64,000 nucleotides of DNA from Galeruca laticollis (taxonomy: Eukaryota; Arthropoda; Insecta; Coleoptera; Chrysomelidae). The DNA is taken from the NCBI GenBank assembly GCA_963921935.1, contig OY998184.1:33799256-33863255 (forward strand). The letters are read 5' to 3'. Below the pieces are notes generated by a model. It saw only the letters and a list, made by a program, of their open reading frames with translations, searched no databases and was not told where the DNA came from. This document shows, piece after piece, positions 1 through 10,757 of this stretch (position 1 is the first letter of the stretch; each line of letters begins with the position of its first letter). The translations under genes and the position numbers were made by a program.

Positions 1-318
1 TGTAAGGTAAGAGAAATTGTTTCTATGTGCAATATATCATAGGTATATAGTGATTTTCAATATTTTACATTCTACTTTACATGTACCTATGCATTGTGTA
101 ATTCTATGTTTTTGGTTGTTAACATTGATCTGTCCCTCTACCTTTAACAACATATGTTATAATAATATGTACTACAATAAACTTTCTGCTGAAGAGCCCT
201 GCTCAGCAAAAAAATATGTTAAATAATAATACATAATATTAAATATAAATTATTAGTTGATTACTTTTATAGACATGTGATAATATAAAAATATACCTAC
301 CTTTATTTACTTTTTAAG
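1..318. other. AT-rich sequence upstream of the THAP-like exon
   Basis: I recognise no gene here. The short open frame at 17-226 has no recognisable domain and AT-driven composition. The stretch ends in a pyrimidine-rich run and an AG that could be the splice acceptor of the following exon, so it may be intron. Confidence 0.4.
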
Positions 319-540
319 CTACAGTTATGCTTGTTACCGTATAGATTTAATTGGAAAGATTACAGATGTTTCACAAAAGAATTATAAATTGTGCGAACTT
401 GACTTTGAAGAATTTTTTTTCCAAATGAGGAGATTCCAAGCGTTTGTTTCAGCTAGCTGTCCCTACCATATTTCCATGGTTAAAACGCAAGGGTCATATT
501 CTATTGAATGATCCATCAACAAAAATAGTTATTAAGTCTG
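319..540 (+). pseudogene. Decayed THAP zinc-finger exon (C-terminal half of the domain)
   Basis: THAP domains are DNA-binding C2CH zinc fingers of cellular and transposon-derived proteins. One frame reads IGKITDVSQKNYKLCELDF, which fits the late part of a THAP domain, but the conserved His of the Cys-x2-His pair is Asp. In another frame about 60 bp on, RLFQLAVPTIFPW matches the AVPTIF box that ends the domain, so a frameshift separates the two halves. The stretch is preceded by an acceptor-like TTTTTAAG and ends exactly at a donor (gtaaat at 541). The following tandem exons and the exon at 1740 could belong to the same gene. The exon calls are inferred from splice signals; the THAP assignment rests on two short motifs. 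The lost His and the frameshift argue that it is dead. Confidence 0.45.
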
Positions 541-701
541 GTAAATATTAAAGCTAAGTGGACATCACAATCAGCTTTTATTGATATTTATTTTTCGTCA
601 CCTGGCCGCAGGATTAATTAATACTTTCTGACAGGATTAATTAATACATTCGTGGAATGTGTGTAAGGGAATGATTACTACAATTACTTTTATAATTGCA
701 G

Positions 702-785
702 ATACCACACCATTAGAGCAACCGAGACATCAATCTCAGGCCACTGCTATACATGCTAGTGACCGTGATGCTTCTACAGTGCTTG
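702..785 (+). pseudogene. 84-bp symmetric mini-exon, copy 1
   Basis: The core runs from a TTGCAG acceptor to a GTAAAT donor and is exactly 84 bp (28 codons), so it could be skipped or duplicated without changing frame. In the frame set by the split Asp codon it reads TTPLEQPRHQSQATAIHAS and ends in a Leu-rich tail before the donor. The composition (Ser, Thr, Gln, Pro) suggests a disordered linker. I cannot name a domain. Whether it is expressed is unknown; the neighbouring THAP exon is broken. Confidence 0.4.
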
Positions 786-913
786 GTAAATATAATCTTT
801 ATTTAGATTCACCTATGTGAGTAAATATGCACCAACACATATGGCTTTCTTATAACTAGATAAGCTGGTAAAATTTCTACAAATAATTACTACAATTACT
901 TTTACAATTGCAG

Positions 914-997
914 ATACCACACCATTACAGCAACCGGGACATTCATCTCAGGCTGCTGCAATACGTACTAGTAACCGTGATGCTTCTCCACTGCTTG
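914..997 (+). pseudogene. 84-bp symmetric mini-exon, copy 2
   Basis: Second copy of the mini-exon with the same acceptor and donor and the same 84-bp length. It starts TTPLQQPGHSSQAAAIR in the same phase. Several substitutions against copy 1, but no stop or length change, so the frame was preserved after duplication. Copies 3 and 4 downstream are truncated. Confidence 0.4.
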
Positions 998-1739
998 GTA
1001 AATATAATCATTATTTAGATTCACCTCTGTAAGTAAATGTGCATCAAAACATATGGCTTTCTTATACGTAGATAAGTTTGTAAAATTTCTACAAATGATT
1101 ACTGCAACCGGGACATTCCTCTCAGGCCGCTGCAATACATACTACTGACCATGATGCTTCTCCACTGCTTGGTAAATATATATTTATTTAGATTCACCTC
1201 TGTAAGTAAATATGCATCGAAACATATGGCTTTCTTATAACTAGATATGTTGGTAAAATCTCTACAAATGATTACTACAATTACTTTTATAATTGCAGAT
1301 ACCACATCATTACAGCAACCGGGACATTCACCTCTGTAAGTAAATATGCATCAAAATATATGGCTTTCTCATAACTAGATAAGTTAGTGAAACATTAAGT
1401 GTTTGCAACTGTGAATTTAACTAGGCAAAAAGTCTCACCTACCATTTTTAGCCTACCTGTGTCTCACTGACAAGAATCTTGGTTTTGTTATAAAAGAGTC
1501 TTTTTTATGATTTTGTTAAGATAGCGGAATGTTTTTTTATTTATCTCAAGTTCACATTGTGGCAGTATTAACTATCGGTCTCTGATATGCTATTAATGTA
1601 AGAGAATTCTTCTAATAGTGTTCAGAAAATAGATACTAGAAAATCAAAGTGTCGGATGAATAAAATAACACATTGTCAATAATAAAACCTAGATATACAC
1701 ATCTGTGTCCATTAATAAAGTCTGTATTTTTCTTTTCAG

Positions 1740-1880
1740 ATAATCAAACTTTTAAAATGGACGTTAGGGGGGATACTGAGTTAGGACCTGTACCTTTACA
1801 ATCAATTTCAACTCAAATACCACAAAGCATGACTTTTGGCACACCACGAAAGCAAAAGTTAAGGTTTAAACATTTGCTAA
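1740..1880 (+). pseudogene. Exon-like segment after a TTTTCAG acceptor, possibly the last exon of the THAP-like gene
   Basis: It follows a strong polypyrimidine acceptor (TTTTTCTTTTCAG) and opens in the same phase as the mini-exons, again with a split Asp codon. It reads through PVPLQSISTQIPQSM and a basic GTPRKQKLR motif that I associate with regions downstream of THAP domains. Around 1870-1900 the sequence passes without a gap into a transposase remnant in a different frame, so the original gene end appears to be lost. The link to the exon at 319-540 is inferred from phase, order and motif only. Confidence 0.35.
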
Positions 1881-1895
1881 TAGTTATGGCTTCGT

Positions 1896-2891
1896 ATGAA
1901 AAACGACAGAAGTTTGTTAATGGAACGTCATGAAATCAGACATTTACTACTATATTTAAGAAACATAAAAAAGTGCAGAGAACAGACCAAACCTATCATT
2001 TATATGTATGAATCATACATTCATTCAAGTCACACGCACATCAAAGGATGGAGCGACAAGAGTAACGAAGGATTAAGAAAACCCGTTTCAAAAGGTAATA
2101 GGCTCAAAATTGTGCATGCCGGAAGTGAAAATGGTTTTGTACCTAATGCTGATATTATGTTAAAATCCCAGTCAAAAACAGGAGATTATCATAATGAAAT
2201 GGCGTACGAAAATTATGAGAAGTGGGTACAAGAAAAACGTTTTCCAAACCTACCAAAAAACGATGTTGTGATAATTTATAACGCCCCATATCACAATGTT
2301 TTAAATGAAAAATTACCTACGACTGCTTGGACTAAACAACAATTTAAAAACTGGCTTTCTGAAAGAAACATATATTACAGTGAACAAATGTTAAAACCGG
2401 ATCTTTATAACGTTGCAAAAATGTACAAACCGCAATATAAAATTTATAAAATTGATGAATATAAAATTTATAAAATTGATGAATTGTTTATTTGACATGT
2501 ATTGCAACTTTCTAGGCTACCCCCTTATCACCCGGACTTAAATCCGATAGATAGTGTTTAAGCGGCACATAAAGAATATGTGGCCAAACGAAATGTTACC
2601 TCCAATTTTACAAAGGTTAAAGAATTCTGTAATTAATTTTTTGACACATTTCCTGCAAATGATTGGAAAGCTGGATGTGACCATGTTAAAAGGATTGAAG
2701 ATGAATTTATGAACAATGAACCACTTTTAGATACTGTTGTAGATAATATTATTATTAATTTGGCCGAAGACGGAAATAGCGAGGAGGATGAAGTTGATAT
2801 AGTAAGTGATTTTGAAGCATCATTTGTAGATGCACATCATTATTTTACTGTTGATTATCCCTGTACATCTGAAAGATATTTTTCATTATAG
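1896..2891 (+). pseudogene. IS630/Tc1-mariner superfamily DDE transposase, inactivated
   Basis: The remnant follows the order of a transposase family common in insect genomes: HSSHTHIKGWSD after the first catalytic block, KGNRLKIVHAG, then GDYHNEM, NAPYH, LPPYHPDLNPI and an acidic C-terminus. Both catalytic Asp positions visible in the N-terminal half are Tyr (MYESY and IIYNAPYH), each explicable by one GAT-to-TAT change. Stops at 2493-2495, 2559-2561 and further on break the frame, although 1896 to 2891 stays in one frame. A 24-bp block encoding KIYKIDEY is duplicated at about 2438-2485. The N-terminal DNA-binding part is missing. I found no terminal inverted repeats. Confidence 0.8.
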
Positions 2892-4073
2892 TGTTTGTTT
2901 GTAGGTGGTATGCCTAAATACATTAAACGCAACAAATGTAAATAGGTGTCATAAAATTGTAGATATTACAGATGAATTCCACTAGAGTAATATAATATTT
3001 GAAGCACATCTGTACATAGTTGTAAATAAACAATAATTGACGGCACCCAGAACCAAGATTTTTTTGTTTTGCCTCTGTAAAAAGTGTGAAGGGATGTTCT
3101 AATTTCATAGCAAATATTTGCAAAAAACCCAAAAATTTACATATAAAAGTAGAAATATCTACCACAAAAAAGCTTTAATAATTTATTTATATTATTAGTA
3201 TACTTATTAGACCATCTCTAAAGGCGATTTGTTTTTCAAATTTTATGTATAAGCCCGAATTTTTACATTATTATCTACTACATATTATTAAGAATAATAA
3301 TTTTAGATAGCTTAACAGGTAGGTATGTTATTAACTATTACTACGAACAGATAGGAAAAAATGTTGGCCATTGTTAAATTGGAAAGTCGTTTAACAATCC
3401 TTATAAGCTTTGTCTACAAAATCTAGCTGACTTCCCATTTATATACAAATATATCTCAATGACGAATATTATGGAGGGACTACTTAAAAGACATTAATTT
3501 GAAGTAAAGGTGAAAGTTTATGTCTCTTGGAATATATTTATTATTTACATCACATAAAATAATAAAGTGTTATTTTAGAATTCCCCGTATAGTTTTTGAA
3601 GCAATAAATAATTATGTCTGTACAAAAAAAACAATTTTCGTAGAAAAATCTAATTGTTTTTATTTCCTTATTCATTTAATTAATAATAAAGAACACAATA
3701 ATATTATTAGGTTTTGTAAACTCGATTTTATATAGCATTATACATGTTCCACAATTTATTATTTTTAAATTCAAAATATTGTGTTACTCTCGTGCGCTTT
3801 AGCTTTCTCACATCCTTTGAAACTTTGCATGCGGAATGAACGTCGCCTGCTCTGCCCGGTAACTGCGTTTACAACGTTGTCAAGTTGTATGGCTTTCTCG
3901 CGCATCGTCAACTGCCGAAATTAATTTGCCAACATGTACCTAATATACATTAACTAAAATATACTGAATTGTGAAAATATTATGAAACGAATTCTGTCTA
4001 TATCTACTGTCAAGATTGATTGTTCCACGACTACTATTAAAATTGAGTCTTCTGGTCTCCGACATCAACTGTA
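2892..4073. other. No gene recognised
   Basis: AT-rich sequence after the transposase remnant. The open frames here are short and without recognisable domains. About 3790-3920 is less AT-rich and carries CpG dinucleotides, but I see no promoter or RNA gene in it. Confidence 0.4.
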
Positions 4074-4411
4074 TTGAGTGAATGAAACGACGAGTTGTAT
4101 TTAATATTAAAATTCAGCTAAGCGATGTGGGCCATTAGGCCATTCTCAAAGCTGTCGTCATAAAAAATCCTACAACAGGTGTCTAAAAACACCCAATGCA
4201 TACAGAATGAAGAAACGTATGATGTTACATCATTATTGGGATAAAATGATTACTAAGATCAAAAATACCCTTTCAAGAGTGTGTACAATTATATTTCACG
4301 TAATGAAACGTCCTATTTAAAAGTGTAAACAGAATGGCCTAATGGCCGAAACCGCTTAGATGAATTTTAACAATATATACACACTGAGTACTCGTCGTTT
4401 CATTCACTTAA
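4074..4411. mobile_element. MITE of about 338 bp with terminal inverted repeats of about 75 bp
   Basis: The left end (GAGTGAATGAAACGACGAG, then GGCCATTAGGCCATTCT) is mirrored by the right end (AGAATGGCCTAATGGCC, then CTCGTCGTTTCATTCACTT). The arms match over about 75 bp with scattered mismatches and a small indel. There is no ORF. Length and structure fit a non-autonomous DNA transposon. The target duplication is not clear in the AT-rich flanks, so I do not assign a superfamily. Confidence 0.75.
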
Positions 4412-4544
4412 TTTATATCTAGTGTGTACACCATACTCAGACAGTTCTAATTAACTGTATTGTCCCATTGCTAGTAACTCCTAGTGGTTGATGCAGTTGA
4501 TTATTAAAATAAACAATAAACAATCCATCTGAACTGTTATCTCC

Positions 4545-4548
<4 letters not shown>

Positions 4549-4612
<64 letters not shown>
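4549..4612. repeat. (TA)n microsatellite
   Basis: Uninterrupted TA run of about 64 bp. Other TA runs occur at 5805-5832, 8530-8592, 17066-17098, 36682-36719, 38529-38582, 44994-45014 and 52630-52674. Confidence 0.95.
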
Positions 4613-4617
<5 letters not shown>

Positions 4618-5261
4618 CAAGATTGTAAAATCTTGAAATTTATTTGTTAAGATACATTTAAAATATGTGAGACATTTGTATGCCTCCCTTTTTTTATTGT
4701 ATATATTTAAGGCGTAAATTCATTTTAGTTAATAGCTTTGTAGAAATATGTTGCAGAATTGATAAGATCTTTCTATTGTAGTAAATTCAAAGGATATTTT
4801 AATTTTATTTTCAGAATGCTTTGTAAATATCACGTTTTTCAACAATGATTGTAAATTCTTTTGTATGGGCAGATGAATGACACCTTTTTGAAAGTCGACA
4901 TTGTCCTATAGTTAAGAAGTGAGAAAAAAGCACGTATCACCCTATTTGTATATTGGATTGTAAAAACCCCAAATTTAGTGTCAATTCTGCATGAATTTTA
5001 TGGTAGAGGTTCGGAAGACATGAAAGACATTTTTGAATTACCTTTCTAAGTAAGAAGGTTACAATTGTTATTGTAGTATTCCATAGAAACTTAACTTACT
5101 ATTGGCGGCACCCATAGATGATTCTTGTCTGGGAACCCAACAAGTCATGTGATGCTGTCCAATAGGAAATATTTATTTTCGATTGGTCAACCCAATCCAC
5201 GTGTAAACACGCCCCTCGCAGATTTCTACTTAACACGTCTCACAACGTGAAGAAATCAGTT
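4613..5261. other. No gene; CCAAT-box-rich segment at its end
   Basis: No coding signal. Between about 5155 and 5235 there are CCAATAGG, GATTGGTCAACCCAATCC and CACGTG. Clustered CCAAT boxes and an E-box just upstream of the minisatellite could be a promoter or the U3 part of a degraded LTR. I have no second copy to prove an LTR. Confidence 0.3.
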
Positions 5262-5600
5262 ACACACTCATCGAAAGAGCGCAATGCTCAACAGCAAAGT
5301 TAGTTTTTAACTCATCGAATCGAGCGCAACGCTCAACGCTCAACGCTCAACAACAGTTTTTTCATACTCAACAAATCGAGCGCAACGCTCAACAGCAGTT
5401 TTTTCATACTCATTGAATCGAGCGCAATGCTCAGCAACGAAGTTAATTTTTAACTCCTCGAAACGAGCGCAAGGCTCAACAACAAAAGTTAGTTTTTCAC
5501 TCGTCAGTTCTACACTTCACGACGCGAGTTTTGCATTCATCGACGAGAGTTTTACACACTCATCGAATCGAGCTCAACGCTCAATAACAAAGTTAGTTTA
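5262..5600 (+). repeat. Minisatellite built on ACTCATCGAATCGAGCGCAACGCTCAA
   Basis: About six imperfect units of roughly 45-60 bp. Each has an ACTCATCGAATCGAG-type start, a GCGCAACGCTCAA core and a CAACAAAGTTAGTTTTT tail. The GCTCAAC core is itself locally triplicated at about 5333-5350. The spurious ORF at 5413-5601 is a translation of the repeat. Confidence 0.85.
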
Positions 5601-5799
5601 AAATTCATCAAATCGAAACATAAAGTGTCTTCCGATCTGAAACCACAGAAATTCAGCGTTCATAACTCAACTTTGTAACATTTTGTGAATTTGTACATAA
5701 TAAATTATTAATTTCGACATTAACTTTGTCAAATTAAGATTATTTATTTAGTTGAATGTCCACGCCAGTTGACGAAGTTCAATTAGAAATATAATCAAA

Positions 5800-5836
<37 letters not shown>

Positions 5837-8384
5837 TGTTGTAAATAGAACATATACAGAACCCATATAGAATCCTGATAAAGGATATAAAATTAAAATT
5901 TTGTCAATAAAAATAATTTTTAAAAAAATGATGTATCAAAATAATAAAATACCTCGTATAACAATATAACTAAGTACGACCAATGGTTATAATCAAAAGG
6001 ATAGTAAATAAATATAAAAAGAAATCATAAACAAACATCAGAAAAACAGTTGTAAAAATTAATTCTCCAACTTAATAAAAACAACCTTAGACAGAACCTC
6101 ACAAGTAAACGCAGATCAAGAAATAATATAACGCTGCATGGAATCTTAGACACCCAGAGCATCTGTTTATATTTTAAAAAAAATAGAAACTTCTAACAAA
6201 TTTAACTAAAACTATAATGATTAAACAATAAAAAGACATTTAGAAGTAATAAAATATATAGAATAAGATATTTAGTTAATAATTAATCATAAAAGTAGGT
6301 ATAGGAAATATTATAATAAGTAGGAATCTGTAATATGGGCAAGTTCAAATTTATACCAAAATAAAACAGTTGAGACAAATTATACCAACATAAATTATTT
6401 TGAATGTGGAAAGCAATAATGAAATAAATGATTACCGACATAGTTTATGTATATAGGTGTAATAATATCAAACATAATGAGAAATGAATTGTATATATGT
6501 ATAATAAGTAAATATGTAGATTGTAGAAAACGTAGAATTAATGAAATTGCATTGACCAATCAAAACAGCGCAAATAAACAGTGATATAGAAAAAGACAAT
6601 AATAATAAGGTGTGAGTGAATTAGTCAATGACAATAAGTATATTAGGTATAAAAAACTATAGTTTGCAATAAGTTTAAGTCAGAAAAACAATAAAAACAA
6701 CAATAAACAAAATGACAGGTGAAATTTTCAATCGAACTTTCGAGAACAAAAACCACTTCCGGTGACAGACGATAAAAAGGGTTGTGTTCGATGTAAAAGC
6801 GGGAAATTGGTAGATGAGAGTCAGGGGTCAGATAGGTAACACTAATATAAAGTTATCCTAGTTTTATTTAATGTAACAAATTTATAATTAGTCAAAGGAA
6901 AAGTATATAAATCAACATAAATCTAATCAATTGTAAAATAAATCAAGTGTATCAAACGTTTGTGAGACTACAAGTAGCAGAGGAAGAAAATTATCACCCA
7001 GATAATGAAAAGCAAAGGCATTCAACATCAAAGGCGGGAAAATCTATTGGAAGCGTTTCCTCCGATGTAGCGTCATTTCAAGAAAAAGGAACAAAAGGTC
7101 GGTTGTGTGTTTATTAAATATATTTGGTACCAAATAAATGAAACTTTCAAATAAGAACGTATAAATAATAATTTTAAAATAATAATTTCAAGTGATATGA
7201 AAAAATTTTAAGAGCTCATATACCTGGTAGTAAAGTTCTGTTATCTTTACATGAATATAATATATCAGAGAAAAGTAATATTAAAACTTACCATTATAAA
7301 GTGTAGATAAATGTATAATTTCTTTCATGTCGAACTTCACCAAAAATATATATAAAAATTTCCACTAGTAACAGACCACAACTAATTACAGTTTATATCA
7401 ATACACAATTATTACCATACGGTAAAATAATATTAAAAAACGTAAATTTTGAATCAATAAAATATCAAATGTGTTTCCAAGTTCACGTCCCGAAGAAAAC
7501 TAAAATTTAACATTTAAAATCATTTCATAAATCCTCTTAGTTAAAAAAAAAGGAAACACTTTAAAAAGTTTCTTGTTTAACATACAAGCAAAGTTAGAAA
7601 GAGCAGGTGTTTGCAAATTTCTAAGAATTTCAACGCTCACAAGATTTCGACCAAGTTATGCAAATGAGCCAGAAAAAGTCGTGGTTAAAAGGAAAGGTAT
7701 AATTTTTTTTGGAATATAAAGAAAGTCATATTCAAAGTGGAAATTTAGATATATATAAAATAACTCATTATTTATGTATAACATAAGAATTGGTAGAACA
7801 AAAAGGTTAATCATTTATTTTATTAATAAATAGTTTCATCAGTCTAACTGTATAATAAGCCGAAACAAATAGTTTGTATATGAATAATTTTTTTCTGTGT
7901 GTTTTCAAAAGTTTTATTTCACAATTTTTTTATCAGTCACATAAATATATCACATTAATAAGCAAGGTTTATTTTATTATCATAATATGCCCAGAACCCT
8001 ACTGATTTTAAGAGTCGAAAACAAATAAGAGCAGCCGAGGTAAGAAAACATAAGAATTAAATAAACACATGTTCATAAATAGCATAATAAATAAAAGGAA
8101 GCATTGAATACAAAATATGTAATTTGGCGAACCCAACAATAGTATAAAAAGTTTAAAATTTGCAATGAATATAATATCATTCCATATTCACATATCCATA
8201 TATTCAAATCATACATTGATATATATTAATACTTAAAGTCCAATCATATTCAACTTGTATAAAGTATATTAATAAATATAAAGTACTTAAAAATCAAATC
8301 ATCACACACATATTTAACTGTACCACAACGTAAAAGACATATATATAGAACGTAAAGGTAAAAGTTAAATCAATTTAACTTGCT
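5601..8384. other. Very AT-rich stretch with two exon-like fragments, no gene proven
   Basis: Mostly non-coding. Two pieces on the plus strand look less random. At about 6958-7101 an open frame reads VAEEENYHPDNEKQRHSTS up to a possible donor. At about 7601-7697 another reads AGVCKFLRISTLTRF up to a possible donor. I recognise no family in either. They may be remnants of a retroelement or a host gene. Confidence 0.25.
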
Positions 8385-8505
8385 TCCCAACGTGGGGCAA
8401 TAGTTAAATATAAAGTAACATTCCTATTTAACTGGCGCCCAACGTGGGGCATTATTAACATAAAACAATAATCTATTTAACTGACCCCAAACGTGGGGCA
8501 TTCAT
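8385..8505 (+). repeat. Three copies of a primer-binding-site-like motif, period about 50 bp
   Basis: A core ending CCCAACGTGGGGC (third copy CCAAACGTGGGGC) occurs with CGTGGGGC at 8391, 8443 and 8492. Each is preceded by TTTAACT and followed by an AT-rich arm. The middle copy, TGGCGCCCAACGTGGGGC, equals the primer-binding site that tRNA-Lys(1,2) primes in several retroviruses; that identity is from general knowledge. No LTR pair is visible around it, and a working element has only one such site. Confidence 0.6.
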
Positions 8506-8529
8506 TAAATAAAGTAGCAATCATATTTA

Positions 8530-8592
<63 letters not shown>
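8530..8592. repeat. (TA)n microsatellite at the left end of block A
   Basis: TA run of about 60 bp directly before a cluster of GGGCTCC motifs (8608, 8658; inverted at 8672). Confidence 0.95.
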
Positions 8593-8596
<4 letters not shown>

Positions 8597-10757
8597 ACAT
8601 ACAAGGTGGGCTCCTCCCATGTTAAATCTGAGGTATAAGTGAGCTCCGCGGTAAAATGGGCTCCGATACACGGAGCCCAGTTTACCAAGTCCTAAAAAAA
8701 ACATCAGCTACCTTATATTTATCTCTATATTGATTTGGCATAGTTTTTAGAAGGAGCTAATTTTGGCCGTTTTCGTGAATTTGTATATTTTTGTAGTGCG
8801 CGTGTATATTTTTAGATAGCGATACGTTGAAAACTTGATATACATTTTATGTTATATTTCTAGGTCAAAATAGGATCCGATAACTTTGGCACTCCTGCAG
8901 TTGAGTGCCACATCACTGTAGCGGTCAGAGTGAGCTCCTTCTGAGTATTATTCTTCTAAATTGGTAAAGACTTACATCATCGGCTATTTCTTGTTACAGG
9001 TAAAGTATTATTCAAGGCTATGAGTCTATTTTTAAATATATATTTAGGAATTAGATACGTATACCATGCAAGGGCTCTCAAGTTATTTGACATTTTAAAC
9101 GATTCGGTTACGGGAGCTTTGGAGTTGGCTGTTTTTTGTTTTAGATATGAATGCAAATTATAATTACTTCAATTCATTTAGATAACATAACTCATTTTGC
9201 ATCTTGAAAGTAATTTTAATAAAAATATTCAAAACGTTACAATTACATTGTAGATCTTATTGACTCGAGGCCATAACAATTTTTCTTATATTGTAAATAG
9301 AAAGTGTGAAATTAATAATCCTACTTTTTCGGATTATGATTTTACTGATTTAATAGATAAGTTCTTCTTGAATTTAAAAATGGCTGAGTAATCACGATGT
9401 TTATTTCATTGCCTTTTTGTTACAATTTAGGTTTGAGTTCAATTTGGCATATATATTTTTGTTTTTGTTTTCATTATGTTTATAGATTATATCTACCGGC
9501 TAGACTGAATGAATATAACCAAATATTACGTTAATAACATATAGAGACTGTTAGACTATACCAAAGAAAAGGGACAATTACCTAAGCTGAAGCCTTGGGA
9601 TATCCTAAAAATTTTCTAGGAAATAGGACTAAAGGAAATACTCTAGTTTCTCAGAGTTTCCTCAGGAACTAAGTAGGAAAAAGGAGGCACAATCTTAGGT
9701 CTCAGTGAATGTCACCCCAGTTAACATTCATACATACATGATACCAAAAATTATTTACTAAATATATCTAGTTTGCGTCCTAACTGAGCTAGAGTTTTTT
9801 TTCCAATCCTAGCGTTTATTTCTTGTATACATACGATGTAAAAATCAAAATTCTTTTACGCGATTCTCGTTTTCTTCATATAATTTTCATGCTAGCATTT
9901 TAAGTTAGCGTCATGAAATTATGAGAATTTTAAGTGTCCAAACACAACAAAAATTGTTTATAAATACCATAACAAACATTATACTTGTTCAGCCCCAGTA
10001 TATTTTAAAAGCTAAAAACTTATCATGCTTCGCTACACTGAAAATTCGTTGTTTTTTTTTAATTCAAACAAATTCAATATTTAAAACGAAACAAAGTGGA
10101 ATTTTATTATTATATATTATTGTGAAGTTAAATACATTTTTGCAATTATACATATCCACACATGTAGTAGTGTGTGCGCAACATAAATTTAGTTCAGCTC
10201 GTAAGTTTAAAAAAACTCAAAAACTGTGTACTTTTTTTAACTTTACTACTCCAAATCTAGCAAACTAGGGTGAATATAACATACCAAAGTCCCAAAAAAT
10301 GGAAGCCTCTCTGCATAAAACAGCGCGATATCTCTTCAGTATATATAGCAGTTATTTCGGGCTCCAGAGGAGTACAAACATGTACTGTAAAAGGCACGTG
10401 GTTAGAAACAATTATTGTATAATTGTTATCTGTATTGTGTGAGAATGTCCACGATGACGTTTCGATTTAAGAGAATATTAAATTTGGCTTTAAATCGGGT
10501 TCAAGATTGTAAGTATTTTTACAAAGTGTGTGATGACAAATAATGTTTATATTATTACTTTTAGAAAATAAGTCAATTTTTCTGAAACATTTTTACATTG
10601 TTTTCAAGCTAAACAAAAGCCATCATATAACACATCCACAATGATCTTGAAAAATTATTATTTTTGTGGAAGATTGAAGTACAATATAAAATCTGCTATT
10701 ACAAAGCTAGTCAGAATTAAATACGTTGATAAAATATCCAATGGAAAACAATAGCTA

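Larger units (their letters stand above)
675..1385 (+). repeat. Tandem repeat of about 212 bp, four copies, each carrying an exon-like core
   Basis: Four successive copies share the acceptor block (TTATAATTGCAG), an exon-like core, the donor (GTAAATATA) and downstream intron-like sequence (TTCACCTCTGTAAGTAAATATGC). Core starts at 702 and 914 are 212 bp apart. The third copy (about 1104-1171) has lost its acceptor and the fourth (from 1299) loses most of its core at about 1330. Whole exon-plus-intron units were therefore duplicated, and the last two copies are already broken. Confidence 0.75.

Noticed and set aside
4959..5640. Possible solo LTR (TGTAAAAACCCC start, CCAAT boxes, later AATAAA)
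   Set aside because: No second copy, no clear CA end and no target duplication visible in this window.
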